Shown here: positions 8,002-17,006 of the stretch, piece after piece | How the letters are laid out: every line of letters begins with the position of its first letter | How positions within the stretch are numbered: the first letter of the stretch is position 1 | Origin: Rothia nasimurium | GTDB lineage: Bacteria; Actinomycetota; Actinomycetes; Actinomycetales; Micrococcaceae | Assembly (NCBI RefSeq): GCF_928382285.1 | Contig: NZ_CAKMSS010000001.1 | Location: forward strand, 248,001-312,000 | Direction of reading: 5' to 3' | Length of the DNA stretch: 64,000 nt | Made by a program: the position numbers and the translations under genes | Notes under the pieces: model-generated | What the model was told of the DNA's origin: nothing | The model's input: the letters and a program-made list of their open reading frames with translations, nothing else | Database searches by the model: none

Positions 8002-9791
8002 GCATGAACGCAGGTGGACGCGGAGCAGGCGGACGCTCGAACGGCGGCAAGGGCCGGGCGGGGGCTAACCGCTCCGGTGCTAACCGGGCTGGCCAGGGCC
8101 GCAGCGGGGCTCGCAAGCGCGACGACCGCGCCCAGCAGGGGCAGGCCGGGGGTACCCCGAACCCCCGTGGATCGCGCGGTAACCGCAACCCAGGCGGCGA
8201 GCCCCAGGCCAAGCGCGGCGGCGGGGGAGAGACCCGCCGCAATGCTAAGGGGCACGAGCGTAACCGCAAGGCGGTCAAGGACCGGGCGTTTTCGGCGTCC
8301 GCTCCCTCACAGCGCGCCCGCACAGCAGATAGGGCCCGCACCGTGGCCTTTGAGGTGCTGAGCGCTGTTGCCCTGGACGACTCCTACGCTAACCTGGTGC
8401 TTCCCAAGGCGATTCGCTCAGCCCGGCTGGATGCCCGGGACGCTGGTTTCGCCACCGAATTGACCTACGGCACCCTGCGCAACCAGGGCACCTACGACGC
8501 AATTTTGGCCCACTGCGTTGACCGTCCTGTAGCGAAAATCGGCACCAAGATCCTGTTGGTGCTGCGCCTGGGCGTCCACCAGCTGGTGGCCATGCGCGTG
8601 CCCGACCACGCCGCCCTCAACCAGACGGTTGCCCTGGCCCGCGCCGAGATCGGCACCGGCCCGGCTAACTTTGTGAACGCGGTACTGCGCAGGGTTTCTG
8701 AGCGAACCCCCGAAGACTGGTACACCCTTATCGCCGAGGAAGCCCCCGACGAGCTCACCCGTCTGGCCCTTGAGAAGTCTCACCCGGCCTGGGTGGTGCG
8801 CTCCTTCCGTCAGGCTCTGGCTGCCCACGGCCGGACCCCCGGCGAGGTTGAGGCCCTGTTGGACGCCGACAACGCCTCACCCGTGGTCAACCTGGTTGCC
8901 CTGCCTGGCCTGGGAACCCTGGACGAAGCCCGTGCCGCCGGTGCCGAGGACGGCCCCCTGGTTGAGGGTTCCGCCCTCTACTCGGCAGGCGACCTTGCCC
9001 GCCTTGAATCGGTGCGGGAGGGTACCGTTCGTGCCCAGGACGCCGGCTCCCAGCTGGTTGCCCGCGCCCTGGCTGACGCTCCCCTTGAGGGTAGCGACAG
9101 CAACTGGCTTGACCTCTGCGCTGGCCCCGGTGGTAAGGCCGCCTTGCTCGGTTCCCTGGGCGCCCAGCGCGGGGCCCGCCTGCTAGCCAACGAAGCTGCC
9201 GAGCACCGGGCCGAGCTGGTGCGCCGCTCCCTGGCCCCGCTGCCGTCTGCCTCCTACTCGGTAGTGGCCGGTGACGGTCGCCAGATTGAGCGCACCGTCG
9301 CTGCGGGTACCAACCTGCCCGAGGGAATGCCTAGCGATGTGCGCTTTGACCGAGTGATGGTCGATGTGCCCTGCTCCGGTCTGGGCGCCCTGCGCCGCCG
9401 CCCCGAAGCCCGCTGGCGCAAGAGCCCCCGCGATATCGCTGAACTGCTGCCCCTGCAACTCGACCTGTTTAAGGCAGCTGCCTCGGTGACCCGCCCCGGC
9501 GGCCTGATTGCCTACGTGACCTGCTCGCCCCACACGGCTGAAACCCAGAGCATCGTGCACGATATTCTGCGCAAGGTCGATGTAACCCTGCTGGACTCCG
9601 GTGCCGCCCTGCGGGCCGTTGCCCGTACAGATGAGGCGGGGGCGTCCGTCCTTGCCGGGGAGCTGGACCCGGCTTTCACCCCGGAGGCCCCCAAGGGAGC
9701 GACCCTAGCTGAGGGGGCAACGACCGCCCAGCTCTGGCCGCACATCCACGGCACCGACGCCATGTTCTTCGCCTTCTTCCGCAAGAACTAG
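7998..9791 (+). CDS. rsmB: 16S rRNA (cytosine-967-C5)-methyltransferase RsmB, with Gly/Arg-rich N-terminal extension
   Basis: The 597-residue protein has three parts: residues 1-105 are low-complexity Gly/Arg/Asn/Ser-rich with no known fold; about 110-250 is a NusB-like RNA-binding domain; from about 270 is the SAM-dependent methyltransferase. Visible motifs are LDLCAGPGGKAALLG (SAM binding), DVPCSGLGALRRRPEARWR and YVTCSPHTAET, giving the two catalytic cysteines of m5C rRNA methyltransferases. The usual length is about 430-450; the excess is the basic tail, which may add nonspecific RNA affinity (inference). It overlaps fmt by 4 bases and ends before a strong two-way terminator. Confidence 0.93.
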   Translation: MSMNAGGRGAGGRSNGGKGRAGANRSGANRAGQGRSGARKRDDRAQQGQAGGTPNPRGSRGNRNPGGEPQAKRGGGGETRRNAKGHERNRKAVKDRAFSASAPSQRARTADRARTVAFEVLSAVALDDSYANLVLPKAIRSARLDARDAGFATELTYGTLRNQGTYDAILAHCVDRPVAKIGTKILLVLRLGVHQLVAMRVPDHAALNQTVALARAEIGTGPANFVNAVLRRVSERTPEDWYTLIAEEAPDELTRLALEKSHPAWVVRSFRQALAAHGRTPGEVEALLDADNASPVVNLVALPGLGTLDEARAAGAEDGPLVEGSALYSAGDLARLESVREGTVRAQDAGSQLVARALADAPLEGSDSNWLDLCAGPGGKAALLGSLGAQRGARLLANEAAEHRAELVRRSLAPLPSASYSVVAGDGRQIERTVAAGTNLPEGMPSDVRFDRVMVDVPCSGLGALRRRPEARWRKSPRDIAELLPLQLDLFKAAASVTRPGGLIAYVTCSPHTAETQSIVHDILRKVDVTLLDSGAALRAVARTDEAGASVLAGELDPAFTPEAPKGATLAEGATTAQLWPHIHGTDAMFFAFFRKN

Positions 9792-9814
9792 GCTCCTGAG
9801 CTTTCACTGAACAC

Positions 9815-9881
9815 AAGGGGACCGCAAAACCTAAAAAGGACCGCAAAACACGCGGTCCTTTTTAAGTTTTGCGGTCCCCTT
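9815..9881. terminator. Nested bidirectional terminator between rsmB and antiporter gene
   Basis: Outer 16-bp arms (9815-9830 and 9866-9881, reading AAGGGGACCGCAAAAC and its complement) enclose inner 12-bp arms (AAAAAGGACCGC with GCGGTCCTTTTT). The inner hairpin has T/A runs on both sides, so it can terminate both converging genes. Confidence 0.9.
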
Positions 9882-9895
9882 AGGACACAGGACGA

Positions 9896-11248
9896 CTAGA
9901 GAACCATCGCCGCTACCCAGCCTGCAATCAGCAGAGGAATATTGAAGTGGAGGAAGGTGGGGATAACCGAGTCACGGATGTGGTCGTGCTGGCCGTCCAC
10001 ATTCAGACCGGCGGTGGGGCCCAGCGTAGAGTCAGAAGCGGGGGAGCCCGCGTCGCCCAGGGCACCGGCGGTACCGATAATAGCCACGGTAGCCAGTGGC
10101 GAGAAGCCCAGAGCCAGGCAGAGGGGCACATAGATGGTGGTGATGATGGGCAGGGTGGAGAAGGACGAGCCAATACCCATGGTGACAATCAGACCCACCA
10201 CCAGCATCGCTATGGCGGCAGCCGCCTTGTTGCCAGCGAAAAGGTCAGCCACGGTAGTGACCAGGGGGTCAACATCACCGGTAGCGTCCATGACGGCAGC
10301 GAAACCCTGGGCTGAAATCATGATGAAGCCAATCAGAGCCATCATGCGCATACCGGCGGTAAAGACGTCGTCGGCCTCCTTCCACTTGACCGCGCCGGTG
10401 ACCATGAAGATGGTCAGACCGACCAGGGCACCGACCAGCAGGGAGTTAGCCTCGGTACCCATGGACTGCATGACTACCTGAACCACGAAGGTTGCAACAA
10501 TAGCGATGATCGCGACGACCACGTTGAACTTCTTGACCTCGGTGGTCACGGTTTCAGTGGGCGCCAGCTCAACGGTCTGGTAGGCGCGGGGCTTACGGTA
10601 GCTGAAGAAGACCGCAATCAGCAGGCCAATGACCATGCCCAGGGCCGGGATTGCCATAGCGGTCATGACGTTGATGTCGCTGGTATCCATACCGGCTAGT
10701 TTGATGTTGCCCAGCAGAATATCGTTCAAGAAGATCGCGCCGAAGCCTACGGGCACGTACATGTAGGTGGTGACCAAGCCGAAGGTGAGCACACAGGCAA
10801 TGAGCCTGCGGTCTAGCTTCAGGCGGTTAAAGACAGCTAGCAGGGGCGGAATAATCAGCGGAATGAAGGCGATATGAACGGGAATCAGGTTCTGCGACAT
10901 AATCGACATGGCCAGAATACCGGCCAGCAGCAGCCACTTGACGGTATATTCGATGCGATGGTTGGTCTCTGAGCTTTCTGAGCCGACCTTGGCAATGATG
11001 CCGTTGGCGATGAGCTGGGGCAGGCCCGAGCTTGAAACCGCCATGGCGAAAGCACCGAGCAGGGCGTAGGAGAGCGCCAGCATAGCGCCGCCGGAGAGCC
11101 CCTCCTGGTAGGCGACCATGGTGCCGTCCAGCCCGAGCCCGCCCACAAGACCACCCACGAGAGCTCCGATGAAGAGCGCCAGGACGACGTGTACGCGTGC
11201 TGCGGAGAGGACGAGCATGACCAGGACCGCAAGCAGAACCGAGTTCAT
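9896..11248 (-). CDS. Na+/H+ antiporter family protein (YuiF/HI0325-like)
   Basis: A 450-residue integral membrane protein with about 11-12 hydrophobic helices. The N-terminus ([19 protein letters not shown]) and internal [51 protein letters not shown] and [20 protein letters not shown] match the Na+/H+ antiporter family related to NhaC. The last motif, with acidic and Ser/Thr residues in a discontinuous helix, is typical of the family. The ATG at 11248 is favoured over the TTG three codons upstream because AAAGG lies 8 bases before it. It is a single gene, divergent from rpe. Confidence 0.85.
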   Translation of the reverse strand: MNSVLLAVLVMLVLSAARVHVVLALFIGALVGGLVGGLGLDGTMVAYQEGLSGGAMLALSYALLGAFAMAVSSSGLPQLIANGIIAKVGSESSETNHRIEYTVKWLLLAGILAMSIMSQNLIPVHIAFIPLIIPPLLAVFNRLKLDRRLIACVLTFGLVTTYMYVPVGFGAIFLNDILLGNIKLAGMDTSDINVMTAMAIPALGMVIGLLIAVFFSYRKPRAYQTVELAPTETVTTEVKKFNVVVAIIAIVATFVVQVVMQSMGTEANSLLVGALVGLTIFMVTGAVKWKEADDVFTAGMRMMALIGFIMISAQGFAAVMDATGDVDPLVTTVADLFAGNKAAAAIAMLVVGLIVTMGIGSSFSTLPIITTIYVPLCLALGFSPLATVAIIGTAGALGDAGSPASDSTLGPTAGLNVDGQHDHIRDSVIPTFLHFNIPLLIAGWVAAMVL

Positions 11249-11417
11249 ATAATCCAAACCTTTGAATAAGTATGTAAAAGACCGTACAAAGTTTAGTCTG
11301 CCCGGCTTATTCGCTAGCCCCCAAAACCACCAGTTGGACTGTGACGGGCCTTGCTTTCTGTGCCCTGTGCCTTCTCGGCACTACGATGGGTATAAGACCG
11401 GCAACGAAAGGATCCCT

Positions 11418-12083
11418 ATGACCTGCCTGATTAACCCTTCCATTTTGAGCGCTGACTTCTCCCGGCTGGGGGAGGAGCTCACCGCTATCTCGACCGCTGA
11501 CGCCGCCCACATTGATGTGATGGACGGCCACTTCGTTCCCAACCTGACCTGGGGGCTGCCCGTCGTGAAGCGCCTCAAAGAGGTCTCGCCCATTCCTTTT
11601 GATGTGCACCTGATGATTGAGGACGCCGACCGTTGGGCCCCTGCCTACGCTGAGGTTGGGTGCGAGTCGGTGACCTTCCACGCCGAGGCCGCTATCGCTC
11701 CCATCAAACTGGCCCGTACCCTGCGCGAAAGCGGTGCTAAGGCGGGCATGGCCCTGCGCCCTGCCACCGGCGTTGAACCCTACATGGATATGCTCAGTGA
11801 ACTCGACATGCTCCTGATTATGACCGTTGAACCGGGCTTCGGCGGCCAGGCCTTCCTTGACGTCACCCTTCCCAAGATTAAGCGGGCGGCCGCCGCCATC
11901 GAGAGCTCAGGGGCTGAGGTGATTCTGCAGGTTGACGGTGGTATCACCGAAGAAACAATTGTGCGGGCGGCCGAGGCTGGTGCCACCTGCTTTGTTGCCG
12001 GTTCATCTGTCTACGGTGCGGACGACCTCGAAGCCGCTATCGCGGGCCTGCGCCGGGCTGCCGCGTCCGCCCATACCCACTAG
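11418..12083 (+). CDS. rpe: Ribulose-phosphate 3-epimerase
   Basis: Interconverts ribulose 5-phosphate and xylulose 5-phosphate in the pentose phosphate pathway. Starting at ATG 11418 with GAAAGGA upstream gives 221 residues, the normal length. Motifs: [29 protein letters not shown] (catalytic Asp and metal-binding His), [21 protein letters not shown] and [11 protein letters not shown], all classic TIM-barrel RPE signatures. The longer frame from 11262 is rejected because its extra 52 residues lack family similarity. It is followed 6 bases later by a TPR gene and lies near the rib operon, whose precursor ribulose 5-phosphate it shares. Confidence 0.97.
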   Translation: MTCLINPSILSADFSRLGEELTAISTADAAHIDVMDGHFVPNLTWGLPVVKRLKEVSPIPFDVHLMIEDADRWAPAYAEVGCESVTFHAEAAIAPIKLARTLRESGAKAGMALRPATGVEPYMDMLSELDMLLIMTVEPGFGGQAFLDVTLPKIKRAAAAIESSGAEVILQVDGGITEETIVRAAEAGATCFVAGSSVYGADDLEAAIAGLRRAAASAHTH

Positions 12084-12089
12084 GATGCC

Positions 12090-12884
12090 ATGACCCAGAA
12101 CCTTACTCCCCTTGAAGAAGCCGACCGCGAGCTGGCCCGTGCCCAGGAGCTCATCGCTGCCGGGCAATTGGCCGACGCCCTGCCCGCTCTGCAGGCCGCC
12201 GCCGGTGGTTTTGAGAGTGCCGGCGAAGTCTTCGGGCAGATTCTTGCCCTGAAAATCTTGAGCGAGGTCAACCGCGACCTGGGGAATCTCGCGCCAGCTC
12301 TCACAGAAGTCACCCGCGCCCACGCCCTGCTGGCCGATGCTAAACCTGATGCCGAGCAGCTGCCTGACTTTGCCACCGAGGTGGGTTCCCTGCACGCTGA
12401 ACTGGGCGACTTTGAGCGCTCCAAGACCTGGTACGCCCAGGGGCTGCGCGGCTATGAAGCTCAGGGGAATACCGAGGGGCAGGCCCATAACCTGGTGGCG
12501 CTGGCGGGACTTTCCCGGCAGGCCCAGGATGAAGCTGGTGCCCAGAGTTATCTGGTCCAGGCTTATGAGCTGTATGCTGCGGGCAAGCACACGGTTCAGC
12601 TTATGCACGTGCGCAATGCCCAGGCTCAAGGGTTGCTGGCGGTGGGGGATACGGACGCTGCCCGCCCCCTGCTCACTGAAGCTCTTGATCTTGCTGAGGA
12701 GCTGGGCGACCAGGCTTTTCTCGCCGAGACCTACCAGCTACTTGCCCTGGTCACAGCTCAAGAAGGGGACGCGGACGCCGCCCAGGGCTACCTGGTGCGG
12801 TCGGCGGAGCACTACGCCGCCGCTGGGGATGCCGATAACGAGGCCTTTGTGAAGGAGCTGCTGAACCGGCTCCCCGGCAGCTAG
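12090..12884 (+). CDS. Tetratricopeptide-repeat protein
   Basis: A 264-residue soluble, Ala/Leu/Glu-rich helical protein with about five TPR-like helix pairs, for example AEVGSLHAELGDFERSKTW-type and AFLAETYQLLALVTAQEGDA runs. No signal peptide, membrane segment or catalytic motif is visible. TPR arrays mediate protein-protein contacts. It begins 6 bases after rpe and is probably co-transcribed with it. I do not recognise a characterised orthologue. Confidence 0.75.
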   Translation: MTQNLTPLEEADRELARAQELIAAGQLADALPALQAAAGGFESAGEVFGQILALKILSEVNRDLGNLAPALTEVTRAHALLADAKPDAEQLPDFATEVGSLHAELGDFERSKTWYAQGLRGYEAQGNTEGQAHNLVALAGLSRQAQDEAGAQSYLVQAYELYAAGKHTVQLMHVRNAQAQGLLAVGDTDAARPLLTEALDLAEELGDQAFLAETYQLLALVTAQEGDADAAQGYLVRSAEHYAAAGDADNEAFVKELLNRLPGS

Positions 12885-12890
12885 TGAGCC

Positions 12891-13193
12891 TTAGGCCAGG
12901 TTCTTCTCGGCCCGCTCGGCAGCCTGCTCGTTGCCCATGGAGCGGTGGATGGTGGCCAGCATGGTGTAGTAGGCTGCGGCGTCCTTAGACCCGGCAACCA
13001 GTACGGGCTTGGCTAGGGTCAGCACGTTCAGGGCCTGCTTGCCCTGGCCTTCGTCCAGCAGCTTCTGGGCGCCCTTCACAGCGCGGGCGACAGCCTGCTC
13101 GGGCTTGCGCTTGACCAGGTGCGCCACGGCACCGTGCTCCTGCTTGAAGGTGGTATCACGTTTTTGAATATTGGCGGGTTTCGCGTCAGACAC
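12891..13193 (-). CDS. Small TPR-like hypothetical protein
   Basis: A 100-residue basic N-terminus (MSDAKPANIQKRDTTFKQEH) followed by two or three amphipathic helices (AVKGAQKLLDEGQGKQALNVL, AAAYYTMLATIHRSMGNEQA) with TPR spacing. It ends 6 bases from the stop of the convergent TPR gene. Only the coding character and single-gene setting support it; function unknown. Confidence 0.65.
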   Translation of the reverse strand: MSDAKPANIQKRDTTFKQEHGAVAHLVKRKPEQAVARAVKGAQKLLDEGQGKQALNVLTLAKPVLVAGSKDAAAYYTMLATIHRSMGNEQAAERAEKNLA

Positions 13194-13262
13194 AGCTCAC
13201 CTATGGTCGGGGGTAGAAAACTTTATGCACCTCAAGTGTAGCGACTGATGACCGTCTCGGGG

Positions 13263-14714
13263 TTAGGCGAGCTGCCTGCCGCGGGTTTCAGGCAGCAGGA
13301 AGGTCGCGCCAGCTGCCGTGCAGAAGGCTAGAGCAAACAGAACAAAGAGCCCCGAAATACCCACCAGCGGCAGCAGGGCGGGCACGAGCAGGGGAGCGGT
13401 GATAGAGGCCAGACGGCCGAACCCGGCAGCCGCACCCGTGCCGGAACCGCGCAGATGGCCGGGGTAGAGTTCTGGCCCGATGGCGTAGAGAGCACCCCAG
13501 GCACCCAGGTTGAAGAAGGAGAGCATGCAGCCGCTAGCTACCAGTGCCCAGACCTCGTGCGATAGGCCGTAGGCTACCGCCGCTAGCGCTGAGCCCAGCA
13601 AGAAGGTAGCCAGGGTGGAGCGCCTGCCCCAGCGCTCAATCAGCCAGGCGCTCACCGCATAGCCCGGTAGCTGGGCCAGGGTCATGATGAGGGTAAAGGT
13701 AAAGGAGCTGACCAGGCTAAAGCCCTGCTGAATCAGTAGCGAGGGAATCCAGATAAAAGCCCCGTAATAGGCAAGGTTGATGCAGAACCAGATGACCCAG
13801 AAGGCAAGGGTGCGGCGGCGTAGCGCCGCTGACCAGATGGAGGTTGCCCGAGCCAGCTCGGCTGAAGCCTGCTCGGTAGCGGCAGGGGCGGACGGCGTCC
13901 GCGCAGCTTCTGCCCGCAAGGGCGGGGAGGCCGCGAAACCGGCAACCACGGACCGGGCGCGGGTAAGGTCGCCGCATCGGGTGAGAAACCGTACCGATTC
14001 GGGGAGCCCCCACCGCACCACCAGGGCGTAGAGGGCAGGGACGCAGCCGATGGCAAGAGCCCAGCGCCAGCCGTCCTCGGAGCGGCTCACGACGAAGGTA
14101 CCGATGAGGGCAGCGAGAATCCAGCCGACCGCCCAGAAGGCTTCAAGGACAACGACCATGCGCCCGCGCACAGCCCGCGGGGCAAACTCAGAAATATAGG
14201 TGGAAGCTACCGGCAGCTCAGCGCCGAGCCCCAACCCCACGATGAAACGCAGCACCAGCAGAATGGTAAAGGTCGTAGCGAGGGCAGAAAAACCGGTAGC
14301 CAGCCCGTAGACCAGAAGCGTGCCCGCAAAGATTGCGCGCCGCCCAAACCTATCTGATAAGCGACCGCCCAGGGTGGCACCAATCGCCATGCCCAAAAAC
14401 CCGATAGAGCCCAACAGCGATGCCTGACCCGAGCTAATACCCCAGTGGGCAATCAGGGCGGCCATGACAAAAGAGATCAGGCCGATATCCATGGCATCGA
14501 GCGCCCAACCAATACCGGTCACCCCCAGCAGGCGGGCGTGACGGCGGGTGACGGGCAACTGGTCGAGGGTGGCGGTGAGCTGTTCGGCGTCCATGGCTTC
14601 GGGGGCGGACGCCCGGTAGCTGGGCTTATTCTGAGGCAACATAGGTTTCAGGGGGGGCAGACTAGATAGACGGTATAGGCGGGGTAAGGTCTCACCGAAT
14701 GTATCAATGCTCAC
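13263..14714 (-). CDS. MFS transporter, sugar/organic acid:H+ symporter type
   Basis: The protein is up to 483 residues with 12 predicted membrane helices. The loop motif GGRLSDRFGRRAIF between helices 2 and 3 and WLIERWGRRSTLATF between 8 and 9 are the duplicated MFS D-R-x-G-R-R signatures; LDAMDIGLISFVMAAL in helix 1 and ARLLGVTGIGWALDAMD resemble the metabolite:H+ symporter/SV2-like group that carries aromatic acids, sugars or niacin. The start is uncertain: GTG 14714 opens the frame, but ATG 14642 (MLPQNKPS) or ATG 14597 (MDAEQL) would give a more usual N-terminus; none has a clear ribosome binding site. Divergent from the rib operon; substrate unknown. Confidence 0.85.
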   Translation of the reverse strand: MSIDTFGETLPRLYRLSSLPPLKPMLPQNKPSYRASAPEAMDAEQLTATLDQLPVTRRHARLLGVTGIGWALDAMDIGLISFVMAALIAHWGISSGQASLLGSIGFLGMAIGATLGGRLSDRFGRRAIFAGTLLVYGLATGFSALATTFTILLVLRFIVGLGLGAELPVASTYISEFAPRAVRGRMVVVLEAFWAVGWILAALIGTFVVSRSEDGWRWALAIGCVPALYALVVRWGLPESVRFLTRCGDLTRARSVVAGFAASPPLRAEAARTPSAPAATEQASAELARATSIWSAALRRRTLAFWVIWFCINLAYYGAFIWIPSLLIQQGFSLVSSFTFTLIMTLAQLPGYAVSAWLIERWGRRSTLATFLLGSALAAVAYGLSHEVWALVASGCMLSFFNLGAWGALYAIGPELYPGHLRGSGTGAAAGFGRLASITAPLLVPALLPLVGISGLFVLFALAFCTAAGATFLLPETRGRQLA

Positions 14715-14833
14715 CCTGTTGCGGGCTTACCCCAGCCCTCTTTTCGGGCAATAAGTCACAATATGACACCGCGCCTCCCTGATATGCCTGAGCGCTCCAG
14801 CCGTGCTATAACTTGAAGGGTAAATATACATAT

Positions 14834-14963
14834 CGTGCTCCGGGACCCGGTGAAAATCCGAACCTGCGGTGACAGCCCGCTAATTGACGGCACATCCACG
14901 TGCCCGATACCTGCAAGGTGGAATTCCTTGGCAGACAGTACAGTCTGGATGGAAGGTAGCACG
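14834..14963 (+). promoter_or_regulatory. FMN riboswitch aptamer (RFN element)
   Basis: The conserved core is readable in order: closing stem CGTGCT(14834) with AGCACG(14963), GGGACCCGGTGAAAATCC, CCTGCGGTGACAGCCCGC, GGTGGAATTCCTTGG, CAGACAGTACAGTC and TGGATGGAAGG. These are the signature blocks of the RFN element, which binds FMN and shuts off riboflavin synthesis or transport genes. TATAAC at 14807-14812 is a plausible -10 with a weak -35. It controls ribM and probably the whole ribM-ribD-ribEB-ribA-ribH run. Confidence 0.96.
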
Positions 14964-15074
14964 AGCAAACCGTAAGGTGCCCCCGCGGCACCTGCCGTAC
15001 CCGACTGCCAGGCCCACCGGCGTCCTCACCGACACCCAACGAAGCCAGCCAACGCCGGGTACCCTCGATTTGTT

Positions 15075-15105
15075 CTCCCGGAGCCACTCGCTTTGGGAGT
15101 TTTTT
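15075..15105 (+). promoter_or_regulatory. Riboswitch expression platform: hairpin that contains the ribM Shine-Dalgarno
   Basis: CTCCC (15075-15079) can pair with GGGAG (15095-15099), followed by six T and then the ribM ATG at 15106. The same GGGAG is the only ribosome binding site for ribM, six bases upstream. The element can therefore act as an intrinsic terminator, a translational sequestrator, or both. Confidence 0.65.
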
Positions 15106-15816
15106 ATGGATTTCTTGCGGTGGCTCTTCGACGCTCAAATTGCGATTGGCGATAACCAGTCCCTCTTGGTGCGCGAAGTCCTTGGCAACATCTTTGGCCT
15201 ACTATCAGCCCTCGGCGGCATGCGTCGCAAAGTCTGGGCCTGGCCCGTCGGTATTCTCGGCAACCTGCTTCTGCTCACCGTCTTCTTAGGTACCCTCTTC
15301 GGGTCAACCTACGGTACCGCTAACCTGCTGGGGCAGGCAGGCCGCCAGATTATGTTCATCGCCGTTTCCGTCTGGGGCTGGTACCGCTGGAACCAAACCC
15401 GCAAGACCGGCGACGCAGGCCAGGCAGCAGTGATTCCCCAGTGGGCCAGCTGGCGCGAACGAGCTTTCATGGTCGCCTTCATGCTGGTCGGCACCGGCGT
15501 CCTTACCCCCATCTTCCGCGCCCTGGGTTCCTACGAGCCAGTCTGGTCAGACGCCTGGATCTTCACCGGCTCCCTGCTTGCCACCTACGGCATGGCTAAA
15601 GGCTGGGTAGAATTCTGGCTGGTCTGGGTCGCCGTGGACGTGGTCGGCGTGCCCCTGCTCTGGTCAGCAGGCTACTACGCCAGCGCCTTCATGTACCTCT
15701 TCTACGGGGCCTTCACCCTCACCGGCTTCTTCGTCTGGTGGCGCACCCGCAACCGCGAAATGGGCAAGGTTGAGGTCGAAACAGCCTTCCCCGACCCCAC
15801 CGTCGACGTACGCTAA
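15106..15816 (+). CDS. ribM: Riboflavin transporter RibM (PnuX), PnuC family
   Basis: A 236-residue membrane protein with about seven hydrophobic helices. EVLGNIFGLLSALGGMRRKVWAWPVGILGNLLL and the region QIMFIAVSVWGWYRW are PnuC-family signatures (the W-x-x-W substrate region). PnuC proteins take up nicotinamide riboside, thiamine or riboflavin by facilitated diffusion. Position directly behind an FMN riboswitch and ahead of ribD marks this one as RibM, the actinobacterial riboflavin importer known from Corynebacterium and Streptomyces. The frame is open upstream to 14884 but that covers the aptamer; ATG 15106 with GGGAG is the start. Two bases separate its stop from ribD. Confidence 0.92.
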   Translation: MDFLRWLFDAQIAIGDNQSLLVREVLGNIFGLLSALGGMRRKVWAWPVGILGNLLLLTVFLGTLFGSTYGTANLLGQAGRQIMFIAVSVWGWYRWNQTRKTGDAGQAAVIPQWASWRERAFMVAFMLVGTGVLTPIFRALGSYEPVWSDAWIFTGSLLATYGMAKGWVEFWLVWVAVDVVGVPLLWSAGYYASAFMYLFYGAFTLTGFFVWWRTRNREMGKVEVETAFPDPTVDVR

Positions 15817-15818
15817 CT

Positions 15819-16862
15819 ATGGCACACCTTACCGACACCCAGGCCATGGGACTTGCCCTCGACAGCGCCCGCAAGGGCGTGCGCGGGGCCAACCCCCTGG
15901 TGGGCGCCGTGATTGCGGACGCCACCGGGCAGGTGCTTGCCACCGGCTGGCACCGCGGCGCCGGCACACCCCACGCTGAAGCCGACGCCCTCGCCCAAGC
16001 CCGGGCCGCCGGCATCGACGTTCGCGGGGCCCGCATGTTCGTCACCCTAGAGCCCTGCAACCACACCGGCCGCACCGGCCCCTGCTCAGTTGCTATAGCC
16101 GAGGCCGGTATCGCTGAGGTCACCTACGCCTACGCCGACACCACCGACGACGCCGCCGGGGGAGCAGCCTACCTGCGCTCGCAGGGCATAGCTGTTCATG
16201 GCGGACTATTGGAAGATGACGCCTACGCCCTCAACGCCCGCTGGCTCACTGCCGCTGCCGGGCGGCGTCCTTTCGTCACCGCCAAAATCGCAAGCTCCCT
16301 CGACGGCTACATCGCAGCCGCCGACGGAACAAGCCAGTGGATCACCGGGGAAGAAGCCCGCGCCGACGGCCACGCCCTGCGCGCCCGCGCGGACGCCATC
16401 ATGGTGGGAACCGGCACCGTGCAGGCCGATAACCCCCAGCTCACAGCAAGGACGCCCGAGGGGCAGCTTGCCGAGCAACAACCTCTGCGCGTCGTGATGG
16501 GAACTAGTCAGCTTCCGGACGGATACCTTGCCGACGCTATCAGTGAAGGCAAAGCCGTCCACCTGCCAACCCGCAACCCCCAACAGGCTCTCACCGAACT
16601 CTACGCCCGGGGCGTCCGGCATCTGCTCCTGGAAGGCGGGCCAACCCTCATCACCGCCTTTATGCGTGCCAACCTCATCGACGAACTCTACTGGTACCGG
16701 GCGCCCCTGCTGCTCGGCGCCGGTAAACCAGCCCTCGGCGACCTCGGCGTGAGCAGCCTAAGCCAGGCAGCGCACTGGCAGCTGGACCACCTCACCCACC
16801 ACCCAGCAGTGCAGACCCTGGGTTCGGACGTCCGCACCCGGCTCGTGCCAGCAAACGAATAG
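15819..16862 (+). CDS. ribD: Bifunctional diaminohydroxyphosphoribosylaminopyrimidine deaminase / 5-amino-6-ribosylamino-uracil reductase
   Basis: Second and third steps of riboflavin synthesis. The N-terminal deaminase has PHAEADAL (zinc His and catalytic Glu) and TLEPCNHTGRTGPC (two zinc cysteines). The C-terminal reductase begins about residue 150 with KIASSLDGYIAAADGTSQWI and shows IMVGTGTVQADNPQL and LLLEGGPTL for NADPH binding. The 347-residue length is normal. Start ATG 15819 lies two bases after ribM, implying one transcript under the FMN riboswitch. Confidence 0.97.
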   Translation: MAHLTDTQAMGLALDSARKGVRGANPLVGAVIADATGQVLATGWHRGAGTPHAEADALAQARAAGIDVRGARMFVTLEPCNHTGRTGPCSVAIAEAGIAEVTYAYADTTDDAAGGAAYLRSQGIAVHGGLLEDDAYALNARWLTAAAGRRPFVTAKIASSLDGYIAAADGTSQWITGEEARADGHALRARADAIMVGTGTVQADNPQLTARTPEGQLAEQQPLRVVMGTSQLPDGYLADAISEGKAVHLPTRNPQQALTELYARGVRHLLLEGGPTLITAFMRANLIDELYWYRAPLLLGAGKPALGDLGVSSLSQAAHWQLDHLTHHPAVQTLGSDVRTRLVPANE

Positions 16863-16880
16863 AAACCCGACAAGGTGCGC

Positions 16881-16981
16881 CCGATAGACGCAGCCGCGTG
16901 TGACCCTCTCATGTCTCGCGCCGGGGCGCTCGACATGATTCATGCCAGCCCCACGCCAACACGCGGCGCTGCGTCTATCGG
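16881..16981. repeat. Long inverted repeat in the ribD-ribE gap
   Basis: A 20-base left arm (16881-16900, beginning CCGATAGACGCAGC) pairs with 16960-16981, which matches except for a 2-base bulge. Inside it, CATGTC (16910-16915) faces GACATG (16932-16937) around a GC-rich loop. The whole 144-base gap between ribD and ribE is therefore folded. There is no T-run, so it looks like a processing, attenuation or protein-binding structure and not a plain terminator. Confidence 0.7.
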
Positions 16982-17006
16982 CCTCACCATCTCACCTAAG
17001 GACCTC

